A stretch of DNA of 64,000 nucleotides from Marinifilum flexuosum (GCF_003610555.1 NZ_RAPQ01000008.1:2162490-2226489); one strand, 5' to 3'. Numbered from the stretch's first letter, positions 44,028 to 53,608 are shown. A program made the numbers and translations. The notes: generated by a model not told the origin, from the letters alone.

Positions 44028-45482
44028 ATGAAAAAAGAGAATCAAAACTCTTACAAAGAAAAGCGCAAAAAGGCGCATGAGTTCGAGAGCAGAGAAGCGT
44101 ATCTGAATCACGAGCTTGAGATTATGAAATTTCGCAGATGGCGTATCCACTTGCCATTTAGAGATTTCAATATTGAATTGGAAGACTGGGTGCCTGCTTT
44201 GGCTGCCACCATTGGTAAGGTGGTAATGGTAACCGCCATGGTTGCCGTATTTGCAACCCAGTTTGGCTTATCGCCAGAATTCGTGGCAGAAAACGTTCGT
44301 TACGAGTTGTTAATTGCCGGAGGTATATTTGTACTTCTTTTTTCAGCAATTCTTAATCCTAATGCCAATCTTGCAGGAACTCACGGTCCTATGATTCCGC
44401 TGATTCCGATCATTGCCGCCGCTGGTGGTCACCCGCTTGCATTGGGTATTTTAATTGGAGTGTTTGGACTTGCTTTGAGTATCACCAAAGGAGGTTCAAA
44501 ATTGATGAAACTTACCGGAGTTGGTGTACGTGGTGGATTGTTGATTTATTTGGGAGCTGTAGGATTGATTAGTCAGATTTCTAAATTGGGAGCTTGGGCT
44601 ACTGCCGGAGATGTTGGTTACATTTCTTTTGCGGTAATCGGAATCACCATTTTAATTTATGCGTACCTGGCAAAAATCAACAAGCGTTGGTTGGCAATTC
44701 CTTTGTGTTCGGCAATTGCTGGTATTGTTGCCTTTGCTTTGGGTGCTGATTTTGCCTTTACAACCAAACCTGGTTTACCACATATGAACCCAATGTGGTG
44801 GTGGGGCGAAGATACAGGCTGGAAACTTGGTTTACCAAACTTGGGACACTTTATTGCTGTGATTCCTTTCGCAATTCTTGCTGTTGCCATGTGGTCGCCT
44901 GATTATTTGGGACATCGTGTATTTCAGGAATTGAATTATCCTAAGAAAGCCAAGAATGTATTAATGGATGTGGATGATACCATGACTGTTGCTTCAGTTC
45001 GTCAGATGATTGGAACAGCTTTAGGAGGTGGTAATATTGCTTCATCGTGGGGAACTTACATGATTCCTGCAGCAATTGCCAAGCGTCCTATTCCTGGTGG
45101 AGCTGTATTAACGGCACTGCTTTGCGTGTTGGCATCGGTTTTTGGATATCCTATGGATTTGGCCATGTGGGAGCCGGTATTGCGTGTAGCACTAATTGTT
45201 GGTGTATTCTTGCCATTGCTTGAGGCAGGTATGCAAATGGTTCGCAAGCACAAAGATTCACTGAGTGCAGGTACTTGTATTTTTGCATGTGCTTTTGTAA
45301 ATCCTGTATTCGGATGGGCATTTACCATGTTGCTTGATAACCTTGGTTTGATAGGCGATAGCGAGCGAGCTGCTGAATTGAGCTGGAAAGAAAAGCTAAT
45401 TATTCCCGGAGCAATGTTTATTGTTTGTGTTGTTTCCCTTGCATTGGTGGGACAGCTTCCTGGAATCCCCGGAATTTTCTAA
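44028..45482 (+). CDS. DUF3360 family membrane transporter
   Basis: A 484-residue polytopic inner-membrane protein with about 12-14 hydrophobic segments. It is preceded by a charged cytoplasmic N terminus (about 1-45) and the motif RRWRIHLPFRDFNIELEDWVPALAATIGK. The sequence (SAILNPNANLAGTHGPMIPLIPIIAAAGGHPLALG) is that of the DUF3360 family, related in architecture to SulP/nucleobase transporters. Substrate unknown. It is monocistronic with its own terminator. Confidence 0.85.
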   Translation: MKKENQNSYKEKRKKAHEFESREAYLNHELEIMKFRRWRIHLPFRDFNIELEDWVPALAATIGKVVMVTAMVAVFATQFGLSPEFVAENVRYELLIAGGIFVLLFSAILNPNANLAGTHGPMIPLIPIIAAAGGHPLALGILIGVFGLALSITKGGSKLMKLTGVGVRGGLLIYLGAVGLISQISKLGAWATAGDVGYISFAVIGITILIYAYLAKINKRWLAIPLCSAIAGIVAFALGADFAFTTKPGLPHMNPMWWWGEDTGWKLGLPNLGHFIAVIPFAILAVAMWSPDYLGHRVFQELNYPKKAKNVLMDVDDTMTVASVRQMIGTALGGGNIASSWGTYMIPAAIAKRPIPGGAVLTALLCVLASVFGYPMDLAMWEPVLRVALIVGVFLPLLEAGMQMVRKHKDSLSAGTCIFACAFVNPVFGWAFTMLLDNLGLIGDSERAAELSWKEKLIIPGAMFIVCVVSLALVGQLPGIPGIF

Positions 45483-45507
45483 TCGATAGTAATTAGATCA
45501 ATATATG

Positions 45508-45536
45508 ATGCCGTTCCGTTTGGGACGGCATTTTTA
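45508..45536 (+). terminator. Terminator of the DUF3360 gene
   Basis: ATGCCGTTCC-GTTT-GGGACGGCAT followed by TTTTTATTT, 25 bases after the stop (one G-T pair). Confidence 0.85.
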
Positions 45537-45633
45537 TTTGATAGTCTTGAATAGTCCAAAAGTCGAATGGTCCAAAAGTCAAAAGTAGGATGGGCAAACA
45601 GTCATTGCTTATTACAATATCTTTCGTATGTAT

Positions 45634-45699
45634 AAAGCAGCAGAGCTGCGTAATATTTGTAGCATGAGATTTATTCTTGTTTTTAAGGTGCAGCGCACC
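45634..45699 (+). repeat. REP-like element, second copy
   Basis: AAAGCAGCAGAGCTGCGTAA, then ATTTGTAGC, an AT-rich spacer and AAGGTGCAGCGCACC. It matches the minus-strand sequence 10048-9982 in order and spacing (first 30 bases differ at only a few positions), ending in the same kind of hairpin GGTGC-AGC-GCACC. Just before it, a short tandem duplication of GTCCAAAAGTC occurs (45555-45582). Confidence 0.6.
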
Positions 45700-45807
45700 G
45701 CGGTACAATCAAAGTCTAAAGCTTAATTTTGTTCATGTAATTGGGCATCCTTTCCGCTAAAATCCTTAAGTTTGATTTCGAATTCATTTAATAAACAAAA
45801 TACACAA

Positions 45808-46122
45808 ATGGAAATCAGAAAAAACGAAACGCAGTTGGTGTGTATCGCCAAATTTATAGCCAAAGAAGGTGAAGTTGATCAGTTGATTAAAAATCTTCAT
45901 TCTTTAATTCCAATGACAATGCAAGAAGGTGCATGCATTCGTTATGAATTGAATCAATGTATCGATGAACCTAATAGAATCACTTTCATCGAAAAATGGT
46001 ATGATCAGGTAACTTTTGATGCGCATTGCAACAAGCCATACATTGTAGAATTTTTTAATGATGGCAAACCACATCATGTTAAAGAGTTTGAAGTAACAAT
46101 GCACAAGGAGTTGTTGCCATAG
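45808..46122 (+). CDS. Antibiotic biosynthesis monooxygenase (ABM) domain protein
   Basis: A 104-residue single-domain protein of the dimeric alpha/beta-barrel ABM fold. It has VCIAKFIAKEGEVDQLIKNL, a hydrophobic core strand ACIRYELNQ, and the signature FIEKWYDQVTFDAHCNKPYI. Such small proteins act as quinone or heme-related monooxygenases or detoxify quinones; substrate unknown. Start chosen at 45808 (MEIRKNETQ); an upstream in-frame ATG at 45772 would add a non-conserved 12 residues. Confidence 0.85.
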   Translation: MEIRKNETQLVCIAKFIAKEGEVDQLIKNLHSLIPMTMQEGACIRYELNQCIDEPNRITFIEKWYDQVTFDAHCNKPYIVEFFNDGKPHHVKEFEVTMHKELLP

Positions 46123-46297
46123 GAAAGCTTCAGGAATCAAGCTATAAGGTGAAATGTAAGGAGGTACTTTATTTGATGATCTTCCTCTCGTTGGCGAAGG
46201 GGTGCAATGCCTAGAAAAGTACGATTTTATAGTTTGAGGTTCCGACAAAAGTTCGGACTCTCAATTGTTGATATTTTTAAAGATGACCAGATAAAAC

Positions 46298-46335
46298 AAA
46301 AGGGAAATTGGATACCATCCAATTTCCCTTTTTTT
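46298..46335. terminator. Terminator of the acetate-channel gene
   Basis: AAAAGGGAAATTGGAT-ACC-ATCCAATTTCCCTTTT is a perfect 16-bp stem with a 3-nt loop. Symmetric A/T tails mean it can terminate both strands; the minus-strand gene ends at 46358. Confidence 0.9.
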
Positions 46336-46357
46336 ATCTTAAAAGAATAAATTTTGC

Positions 46358-46957
46358 TTATTTTGTTGCAGGAATTACTTCTTTTTCTCCAGCTTTAAGC
46401 CACGCTTCGCCAACTCCTAAAATGGTTCTGCCAGCTACACCGTTAATAATAATTGCTGCCATCATGTACCAAGCGGCAAGTGCGCATGCAATTAGTACGT
46501 AAGCCGCAACTGTATTCATTGCCGGGAATCCAAAGTGTCCTAAATCCAATAGAATGAATCCTAGCATTAGAATACTGAAAGTAGTTGCCATAGCTCCATG
46601 AATGAATAATGAAGCAAACCAAAGAATTAAAGTAAAGAATGTATAGGCAAGTAAGAAATAACCTACATCAGTACCGGTAGATTTGTAAATACCGAAGTGG
46701 TTTAGCATCCACACAATTCCTATGGCAATCCAAAATGATCCATAAGCTGAAAATGCTGCAAATCCAAAGTTGTTTGCATTTTTGTGTTCTAATAGACCTG
46801 CGCACAATTGAGCAATTCCACCGAATGCAAAACCTACAGCCAATACCGGACCTAATCCACATAGTCCAAGGTTATGCAATTGTAATAAAATGGTACTTAA
46901 ACCAAATCCTCCAAGTCCGACAACAGCCGGATTTCCTAATTTTACGTTGTTCATCAC
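46358..46957 (-). CDS. satP: Acetate uptake channel (SatP/GPR1-FUN34-YaaH family)
   Basis: A 199-residue inner-membrane protein with six hydrophobic helices. The conserved NPAVVGLGGFGLSTILLQLHN at the N terminus is the family's NPAPLGL motif, and FGGIAQLCAGLLEHKNANNFGFAAFSAYGSFW follows. It carries acetate or succinate with protons. Acetyl-CoA synthetase is encoded in the same region (53609-55522), which fits acetate uptake and activation. Confidence 0.93.
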   Translation of the reverse strand: MMNNVKLGNPAVVGLGGFGLSTILLQLHNLGLCGLGPVLAVGFAFGGIAQLCAGLLEHKNANNFGFAAFSAYGSFWIAIGIVWMLNHFGIYKSTGTDVGYFLLAYTFFTLILWFASLFIHGAMATTFSILMLGFILLDLGHFGFPAMNTVAAYVLIACALAAWYMMAAIIINGVAGRTILGVGEAWLKAGEKEVIPATK

Positions 46958-47191
46958 TAAAGTTAATTTTATCCTAGATTGAGCGGCAAAACTAACAAAA
47001 TGCCTAGCAGGTAATTAAAGCCGATTGTAGTTTAAAAACATACCTACTGTATAACATTTTGCTTTGAAAAGTGTAAGCTTGTGATAAACAGTGCTGTTTT
47101 AGTGATATCTGCCTTTTCAGGACTTGGCCTTGTGTTGTGCAATAGTGTTTGTAACGAATAGATTGATAGATTTTTATGCGAAAAGAAGAGG

Positions 47192-47300
47192 CTGTGCAAA
47201 AAGTAAGGACTTTTGCAATCCAATTAAAATTCAGTTTTATTTAATCGGTAAAATGCCAACTGAACTAAAAAAATGCATGAAATTCTTACTTTTTGCACAG
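47192..47300. mobile_element. MITE-like element with 16-bp terminal inverted repeats
   Basis: CTGTGCAAAAAGTAAG (47192-47207) and its exact reverse complement CTTACTTTTTGCACAG (47285-47300) bound 109 bases. A second, smaller inverted pair TTCAGTT/AACTGAA is nested inside. The end sequence resembles insertion-sequence termini, and there is no coding capacity. It sits 10 bp beyond the stop of the acyl-CoA ligase gene and may also act as its terminator. Confidence 0.6.
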
Positions 47301-47310
47301 TTTTACAGGT

Positions 47311-48933
47311 TTATCTTCCGACCAATTCAAGTTCACGACTTGATATCTCTCGCATTTCTATTTTTCGAATTTTACCAGTAACTGTTGTCGGAAATTCTTT
47401 TGTGAATTTAAAGTACTTCGGAATTTTATAGGTTGCAATTTGTCCTTTGCAATACTCGCGAAGTTCATCTTCGCTAACCGATTTATCTTCCTTGAACTTA
47501 ATCCAGGCCATTACCACTTCGCCATATTTGTAATCAGGAACACCAATAACGTATACCTCGCTAATAGCTTCGTGTGTATGCAAATACTCTTCAATTTCAA
47601 AAGGGGAGATGTTCTCACCACCTCTAATGATCATATCCTTGATTCTACCAGTTATGGTAACATAGCCATCATCATCCATACTTGCAACATCGCCAGTGTG
47701 CATCCATCCTGCATCATCAATTACTGCATTGGTAGCTTCTTCGTTGTTCCAGTATTTTAACATTACCGAATAACCTCTGGTACAAAATTCGCCACTTTCT
47801 CCTCTTGGCACGATTTTTCCGCTTGTAGGATCAATGATTTTGATTTCCTGATGAGGATGAACACGACCAACGGTACTTACTCTTTTATCCAATTGATCAT
47901 CCACGAAAGTTTGAGTAGAAACAGGAGAGGTTTCTGTCATTCCGTAGCAAATGGCAACATCTGTCATGTTCATTTTTTCTTGCACTTCCCGCATCGCTTT
48001 TTCAGGACAAGAAGCTCCTGCCATAATACCGGTTCTCAAACTACTCATGTCGTATTTTTCGAAGTTGGGATGTTCCAATTCGGCAATAAACATTAGCGGA
48101 ACGCCATACAAAGAGGTGCATTTTTCATCCTGAACTGTTTTTAGAACCGTTTCTGCCTCAAAAGCTTCACCCGGAATAATCATTGCCGAACCATGCGTAA
48201 TGCAGGCAAGATTTCCCAATACCATTCCAAAACAGTGATAAAAAGGAACAGGAATACAAACTCTGTCCTTTTCAGTATAGTGTAATCTTTCACCAATAAA
48301 GTAACCATTATTCAGAATGTTGTGATGAGTTAATGTAGCTCCTTTGGGAAATCCTGTGGTTCCAGAGGTGTATTGAATGTTAATCGGATCATCGAATTGT
48401 AAGGTGGCTTCAATGTCTTCAACTTCCTGCGTAGAAATTCTTTTTCCAGCTTCAATTAAAGCTTGCCAGTCTCTATCAAGAATCACAATTTGCTTCAGGT
48501 GAATACAGGATTTTCGAACTTCCTGAATGATTTCAAAGTAATTCGTTTTTCTAAAGTTTTTGGACATGATTAGCAGACTAATCTCCGACTGACGCAAGGC
48601 AAATTTCAGTTCAGATGCTTTGTAAGCCGGATTTACATTCACCAATATGGCGCCAATTCTGGTCGTTGCAAATTGTACGATCACCCATTCGTGTCGGTTT
48701 GGAGACCAAATTCCTACACGATCACCTCTTTTTACACCAAAAGCCAATAAGCCTTTTGCAATTTCTTCTATTTGGTTCCAGAATTCCTGATATGTGGCAC
48801 GATAGTTTTGGTAAGGAACAACTAAAGCTTCTCTGTCGGGGAAAAGCTCTACAGTTCTTCTTAATCTTTCGGTAATGGTTTCGCCTAAAAGTGGCATTTC
48901 TGAGCTACCATGCTCATACGATAGTTTATTCAT
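47311..48933 (-). CDS. Long/medium-chain acyl-CoA synthetase (AMP-binding)
   Basis: A 540-residue adenylate-forming enzyme that activates a carboxylic acid with ATP and CoA. Motifs: [12 protein letters not shown] (A3), [10 protein letters not shown] (A5), [16 protein letters not shown] (A7), [23 protein letters not shown] (A8) and the catalytic lysine [10 protein letters not shown] (A10). Closest in feel to fatty-acid/cinnamate-like ligases (FadD-type, class I). Exact chain length is not readable from sequence. It is alone in its transcription unit. Confidence 0.92.
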   Translation of the reverse strand: MNKLSYEHGSSEMPLLGETITERLRRTVELFPDREALVVPYQNYRATYQEFWNQIEEIAKGLLAFGVKRGDRVGIWSPNRHEWVIVQFATTRIGAILVNVNPAYKASELKFALRQSEISLLIMSKNFRKTNYFEIIQEVRKSCIHLKQIVILDRDWQALIEAGKRISTQEVEDIEATLQFDDPINIQYTSGTTGFPKGATLTHHNILNNGYFIGERLHYTEKDRVCIPVPFYHCFGMVLGNLACITHGSAMIIPGEAFEAETVLKTVQDEKCTSLYGVPLMFIAELEHPNFEKYDMSSLRTGIMAGASCPEKAMREVQEKMNMTDVAICYGMTETSPVSTQTFVDDQLDKRVSTVGRVHPHQEIKIIDPTSGKIVPRGESGEFCTRGYSVMLKYWNNEEATNAVIDDAGWMHTGDVASMDDDGYVTITGRIKDMIIRGGENISPFEIEEYLHTHEAISEVYVIGVPDYKYGEVVMAWIKFKEDKSVSEDELREYCKGQIATYKIPKYFKFTKEFPTTVTGKIRKIEMREISSRELELVGR

Positions 48934-49135
48934 GTCTATGGTTTTGCGCAGGAGAATTATTTCAATTCACCTGTTTTAAGATTAATAACAAAACCATCTT
49001 TTGCTCAAAAGAAAATTTGAGCACTTTGATTAGGAAGTAAATTTAGTTGTGTGATTTGTCTGAAATCGGCTGCAAGTTATAAAAAAAATGAGGCTAGAAA
49101 GAACTTCTTTACAGAATAAATTGTTTGAACATTTA

Positions 49136-49609
49136 CTAATCTTCCCAAACAATGGTCTTCATATCTTCCCAAAAAGGTCCAAATTGAATTTCCGAAATTT
49201 TCCCATCATCTAACCAAAGGTGTAGATTTTCATTTGGGAAATAAATTAATTCATGTGTAGGAAATTCTTCTGAATCAGCCTTTTCGAATTCTGGTTTGCC
49301 AAGCTGAAAAAGTTCTAGTTCATCCAAAAGGTTACGTTTTGATAAGCCTATTTTTATAAAGTTAAAAATGTGGTATTGTGAGTGATAGATTGAAATGTAG
49401 CTTAATCTGAATTGATCAACAGATTCGAAAGTGAAACTTAATCCTTTATTGTTATAGAACAGGGTTATACTATTTTCGCTTGGAGAAAGTGAATATTCTC
49501 CCACTTCATCAGCTTTACCCAATATTTTTTCAACTTCGGCTTGTATCATTCCAAAGTTGACACCAGAGATGCCTTTGCCTAATAAGATTTCATTTTGGTC
49601 CATATTCAA
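49136..49609 (-). CDS. Small hypothetical protein with SmpA/BLIP-like repeats
   Basis: A 157-residue cytoplasmic protein. Two copies of a short pattern occur (ISGVNFGMIQAEVEKILGKADEV and IKIGLSKRNLLDELELFQLGKPE), reminiscent of the tandem-domain BLIP/SmpA fold where a conserved Gly-x-x-x-x-x-V-x-x-x-L-G-x-P precedes a strand. The C-terminal part (LHLWLDDGKISEIQFGPFWE) is rich in aromatic residues. It overlaps the upstream oxidoreductase gene by four bases, so the two are translated together. Function unknown. Confidence 0.75.
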   Translation of the reverse strand: MNMDQNEILLGKGISGVNFGMIQAEVEKILGKADEVGEYSLSPSENSITLFYNNKGLSFTFESVDQFRLSYISIYHSQYHIFNFIKIGLSKRNLLDELELFQLGKPEFEKADSEEFPTHELIYFPNENLHLWLDDGKISEIQFGPFWEDMKTIVWED

Positions 49610-50583
49610 TTTTCAAAAGGATATTTTAATTTGATCTGATCTCTAACTTCATCAAGTATTGATAATATTTTTTTACTCTTCCAAATGGGAACAATTGAGC
49701 TTTCCAACCTGCCTTTTTTAATTAATTCTCCAACAGCATAGGATTCGTAGTTGTAGCCCATTTCTTTGCTCTCATCTTCAAACTCCAATACTTCATCATT
49801 AGTAATTAGCTTGGATTTTTTTGCCATCCAAAACTTAGGAATCTCAATTCTACCTTTGGTGCCGTAAACAACAGCTTCATTCTTCATATTTGAACGAAAG
49901 GAGCTTGAAATTTGTGCCATTCCACCATTTACATACTTCAACTGAATGCTATTGTATTCATCAACACCAGTATTGCCTATATGTGCTAAACTTTGAATTG
50001 TCTCTACTTTGTCGTTAAAAACCAGTTCAGAAATTGCAATGCCATAAATTCCAATATCAAGTAATGCACCACCAGCTAAATCAGGATTTGCCAATCTTCC
50101 TTCTTTGCTCATATTACCGATGAAGCCAAAACTTACCTGCAATTGCGTGATATCACCTATTTTACCTGAATGTATCCATTCCATGCTTTTTAATATGGCA
50201 GGCAAATAATAAGTCCACATGCCTTCCATAAAGAATAAGTTCTTTTCTTTTGCCAATCGACTTAAGGCTTCGAACTCTTTGGCGTTGACACAAACAGGCT
50301 TTTCGCACAATACAGCCTTACCATTGTTAAGACACAAGCTGGCATGTTCGAAATGAAAGCTGTGAGGAGTGGCAACGTAAACAATTTGAATATCCGGGTT
50401 TCTCAACATACTTTCGTAAGACGAGTAGGAGTGTTCGATATCATGTTGACTTGCAAAATGTTTTGCTTTCAATTCTGAACGTGAAGCTACAGCAATGATT
50501 TTACCGTTTGGTACAACTTTAAAGTCATTTGCAAATTTGCCAGCTATCTTTCCAGCACCTAATATTCCCCAGTTTACTGTCAT
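49606..50583 (-). CDS. Gfo/Idh/MocA family NAD(P)-dependent oxidoreductase
   Basis: A 325-residue dehydrogenase with an N-terminal Rossmann fold (VNWGILGAGKIAGKFAND, GxGxxA) and the conserved lysine in the EKPV motif (GKAVLCEKPVCVNAKEF). The C-terminal alpha/beta domain includes GGALLDIGIYGIAISELVF (His replaced by Gly-Ile-Tyr at the usual D-x-G-x-H motif). These enzymes oxidise or reduce sugars, inositols or cyclic polyols. The substrate is not readable. The last bases overlap the next gene (ATGA). Confidence 0.9.
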   Translation of the reverse strand: MTVNWGILGAGKIAGKFANDFKVVPNGKIIAVASRSELKAKHFASQHDIEHSYSSYESMLRNPDIQIVYVATPHSFHFEHASLCLNNGKAVLCEKPVCVNAKEFEALSRLAKEKNLFFMEGMWTYYLPAILKSMEWIHSGKIGDITQLQVSFGFIGNMSKEGRLANPDLAGGALLDIGIYGIAISELVFNDKVETIQSLAHIGNTGVDEYNSIQLKYVNGGMAQISSSFRSNMKNEAVVYGTKGRIEIPKFWMAKKSKLITNDEVLEFEDESKEMGYNYESYAVGELIKKGRLESSIVPIWKSKKILSILDEVRDQIKLKYPFEN

Positions 50584-50864
50584 TGTTTTTTATTTTGATT
50601 ATTAAAGATATGATTTTGCCAAAAAACTAAGAATGAAATCGGGAAAAATATTTTCAATAATTTCTCCATTTCAATATCAAAAGTTTTGGAAAAAATAAGA
50701 TGAAGAAAGAAAAAAGGGAATGAATTAAATGTAATATTGAAGAAACTGTTCACCAATTGATTTTCCTGTCTAATCCCAATTTAAGAACAGTAAAAAGAGC
50801 TTAAAAACTTTATCAATACAGTAAAATCACTATTTTTACATCTTCAAAATCAATACAAGTAAAA

Positions 50865-52178
50865 ATGGCAAAAGATTTTCGACCAACCGACTATATTTTG
50901 GAGTCGCAAGAAACGGGTAAGAGATTTGAGGACGAAGGATGGACTCTTGATGCTCCCGGTGAAGATAAACCTTGTTTAATTAGAGCAATTTACGATAAAA
51001 AACAGATTGAAGTAAAGGACAATTCTTTAGGGATTTATAAATTCTCCGATTGGTTGCCAGTTCACAAAACATTGGAAGGATCTTCTGCGCCTGCAACCTA
51101 CAAAAGTGAAGGTTTGGCAAAATATCTTGGTTTGAATAATCTTTACATCACTTTTAGTGGATATTGGCCTGAAAAAGGGGCTAATTTCAGAACTTGCTCT
51201 TTTAAGGAAACTGAAGCTTATTCGGTTGGTGGTCGTTTAGATGATGATAATAATATTTTGGTAGTTGCATCGGCAGGTAATACTGCAAGAGCATTTGCCA
51301 GAGTATGTTCAGATAATAATATTCCATTGTTATTGTGCGTGCCGGAAGATAACATTAATGCACTTTGGTTTGATGAACCAATTAAGGACAATGTAAGACT
51401 TGTGGTTACCAAATCGGGAAGTGATTATTTCGATGCAATTCACCTTTCGAATATCGCATGTCAGCTAGATGGGTTTATTGCCGAGGGAGGTGCAAAAAAC
51501 GTTGCTCGTCGCGATGGTATGGCTTGCACAGTTAATTCAGCAGTAACCGAAATAGGTAAGATTCCTGATTACTATTTCCAGGCAGTAGGATCGGGAACAG
51601 GTGCCATTGCCGCCTGGGAGGCAAACCTTCGTTTTATCGAAGACGGAAGATTTGGTTCTAATAAAATGAAATTAATGGTTTCTCAGAATACACCTTTCTT
51701 GCCAATGCATGATGCATGGAAAGAAGATTCAAGGGAAATGTTGCCATTGGATGATAATTTGGCAAGAAAACAAGTTGAGGAAATTGTAGCCAAAGTACTG
51801 TCGAATCGTAAGCCTCCATATTCAATTGTTGGTGGATTGTACGATGCGATGAAAGATGCAGGTGGAGATGTTCTAAAAGCTACAAATGAAGAAGCTGCTG
51901 AAGCTGGTAGAATTTTTGAAGAAACCGAAGGGAATGATATTCACCCTGCTGCTGCTGTTGCAACAGCAACTCTTATTAATTATGCCAAAGAGGGCAAACT
52001 GGATAAGGATGATTGTGTAATGCTTAACATTACAGGAGGAGGAGAAGAACGCTTCAAAAGAGAAAAAGAGGTAGTGTATTTAAAACCTTCCCATGTTTTC
52101 GATATCAATCCGGATTTGAGTGAAGTGAAGGATGTGATGGAAAAGCTTTTTAAAATAGAAATTGACACTACAGTATAA
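50865..52178 (+). CDS. Cysteate synthase (PLP-dependent, threonine synthase-like)
   Basis: A 437-residue fold-type II PLP enzyme. The lysine in NFRTCSFKETEAYSVGGRL (about residue 114) should bind PLP; the phosphate loop is VVASAGNTARAFA (about 130-142). The C-terminal TGGGEERFKREK holds the last PLP contacts. The overall sequence matches the cysteate synthase group, which converts phosphoserine (or serine) and sulfite to L-cysteate. In Bacteroidota cysteate is the head-group precursor of sulfonolipids (capnine); in methanogens it leads to coenzyme M. No acyltransferase or CapL-like gene is adjacent, so the lipid role is inference from the clade. Terminator follows. Confidence 0.85.
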   Translation: MAKDFRPTDYILESQETGKRFEDEGWTLDAPGEDKPCLIRAIYDKKQIEVKDNSLGIYKFSDWLPVHKTLEGSSAPATYKSEGLAKYLGLNNLYITFSGYWPEKGANFRTCSFKETEAYSVGGRLDDDNNILVVASAGNTARAFARVCSDNNIPLLLCVPEDNINALWFDEPIKDNVRLVVTKSGSDYFDAIHLSNIACQLDGFIAEGGAKNVARRDGMACTVNSAVTEIGKIPDYYFQAVGSGTGAIAAWEANLRFIEDGRFGSNKMKLMVSQNTPFLPMHDAWKEDSREMLPLDDNLARKQVEEIVAKVLSNRKPPYSIVGGLYDAMKDAGGDVLKATNEEAAEAGRIFEETEGNDIHPAAAVATATLINYAKEGKLDKDDCVMLNITGGGEERFKREKEVVYLKPSHVFDINPDLSEVKDVMEKLFKIEIDTTV

Positions 52179-52187
52179 ATATAGAGA

Positions 52188-52213
52188 AAGCAGGCTTTAA
52201 GCCTGCTTTTTTT
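52188..52213 (+). terminator. Terminator of the cysteate synthase gene
   Basis: AAAGCAGGC-TTTAA-GCCTGCTTT and then T runs, 10 bases after the stop. Confidence 0.88.
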
Positions 52214-52230
52214 ATATGGATTATCATTGT

Positions 52231-52671
52231 TTAGTTGATAAGTGAATGTACAATATCAATTGAATCGGTAATGCATTTTGCACAAATACTTTCTTTTGTA
52301 TTGTTATCCTTACAATATTGCTGGCCTTCCGGGGTATTTAAATCACATTTGATAATGTCTTTGCAATCCAATGATTCATGCAGTTGTGTAAATCTGCGAT
52401 TAAACTCCTGTATCATTGACCTATTGTTATCGGTTTGTAAGCTGTGATTGGAATACTTCTCGCAATTATGAATACCGATAAGCATAAAAGCACCGGTTAC
52501 AGCACCGCATGTTTTTTGCAGTCGTCCCATTCCTCCTCCAAAACCGCTTGAGATTTGAAATGCCAGGTTTTCATCAAATTTGAATTGATCTGAGAATGCA
52601 AGTAGAACCGATTGGGCACAGTTCATTCCGGATTTAAAGCTTTCAATTGCTTTTTCCTTTTTTGTAATCAT
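52231..52671 (-). CDS. C_GCAxxG_C_C family protein
   Basis: A 146-residue protein named for its spaced cysteines: MNCAQSVLLAF at the N terminus, GGGMGRLQKTCGAVTGAFM in the middle (GCAxxG motif as TCGAVTG), then single cysteines (KDIIKCDL, QYCKDN, SICAKC). It is presumed redox- or metal-active, often next to reductases, with no known reaction. It has four further cysteines near the C terminus that may bind a cluster. Confidence 0.88.
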   Translation of the reverse strand: MITKKEKAIESFKSGMNCAQSVLLAFSDQFKFDENLAFQISSGFGGGMGRLQKTCGAVTGAFMLIGIHNCEKYSNHSLQTDNNRSMIQEFNRRFTQLHESLDCKDIIKCDLNTPEGQQYCKDNNTKESICAKCITDSIDIVHSLIN

Positions 52672-52738
52672 AGTGGGGTATTTAATTAATCTTTGGGTTA
52701 ATTAATTGCTTGTTTAAAGATAGCTTAATTGATTGGAT

Positions 52739-53494
52739 TTAAAGTTCCTGCAGAGGAGGAATTTCCATGTTTTTCGTGTATTCGTATCCCAATTCAAAAA
52801 TTTCCTGTGCTTTGTTTCCATTCAATATTTCGTAATCGCGCAAGCCAGTTGGTTCAATAAGCAGCGAACATTTATCCTTATGCCTGATTACATTGGAGTG
52901 AACTCCAAGTTGAAAAGTGCGTGAAGCCACCTGTACCAGATTATCAAATTTTTCTATCTTTTGAATGGGACTTACATTTACTGCAATAATAATATCACAC
53001 TTATTAATGAGCGGAGAAATAGGCAAGTTATCGAACAGGCCACCATCAACATACATGGTGTTATTCATTTCAACAGGAGAAAACAAAACGGGAATACTCA
53101 CTGAGGCCAATAAATATTTTAGCAAATCCCCTTCTTTAATGTATTCAACTCGTCCATCATTTAAATTAGATACTGCAATGAACAAAGGAATTTTAAGGTT
53201 TTCTATTTTCTTGGTTTTAATGTGTTTTTTTATCTCTTTTTCAAGCCCAACCAAACTAAATAGTCCATGTCGAGGGTATTGCCATTTCGAATAGGCCATT
53301 ACACCCTTGTTTTTTAATGCTTTTAATATTTTGGAATAAGAAAAGCCCGAAGCAATAAAGGCTCCAATAAGTGCACCAGCACTAACACCTGAAATAATAT
53401 CAGGTTTAATTCCTTTTTCTTCCAAAGCTTTTAAAACACCCAGATGAGCAAACCCTCTTGCTCCACCACCTCCAAGAGCAATTCCAATTTTCAT
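52739..53494 (-). CDS. Patatin-like phospholipase
   Basis: A 251-residue Ser-Asp dyad hydrolase. Oxyanion loop GGGGARGFAHLGVL (about 9-22), nucleophile elbow GVSAG (Ser about 40) and catalytic Asp in DGGLFDNLP. It hydrolyses acyl chains from phospholipids or other lipids. The compact RssA-like size and lack of signal peptide suggest a cytoplasmic or peripheral role. It lies 67 bp upstream of the C_GCAxxG_C_C gene on the same strand. Confidence 0.92.
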   Translation of the reverse strand: MKIGIALGGGGARGFAHLGVLKALEEKGIKPDIISGVSAGALIGAFIASGFSYSKILKALKNKGVMAYSKWQYPRHGLFSLVGLEKEIKKHIKTKKIENLKIPLFIAVSNLNDGRVEYIKEGDLLKYLLASVSIPVLFSPVEMNNTMYVDGGLFDNLPISPLINKCDIIIAVNVSPIQKIEKFDNLVQVASRTFQLGVHSNVIRHKDKCSLLIEPTGLRDYEILNGNKAQEIFELGYEYTKNMEIPPLQEL

Positions 53495-53570
53495 GTGCGT
53501 ACAAATTGAATTATAAACTTAAAATAACAAATTGCGATTAGATTATCCAGTCTTTATGAAAGATTTGCAA

Positions 53571-53603
53571 AAAAAAGATCATTCAAATTGAATGATCTTT
53601 TTT
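53571..53603 (-). terminator. acs: Terminator of acs
   Basis: AAAAGATCATTC-AAATT-GAATGATCTTTT, with T runs on both strands, 6 bases beyond the acs stop. Confidence 0.85.
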
Positions 53604-53608
53604 CTCTT

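Noticed and set aside
46225-46262. Hairpin-like GAGGTTCCGA...TCGGACTC after the ABM gene
   Set aside because: Imperfect short stem without U-tract; the strong terminator at 46298-46335 explains the end of transcription.
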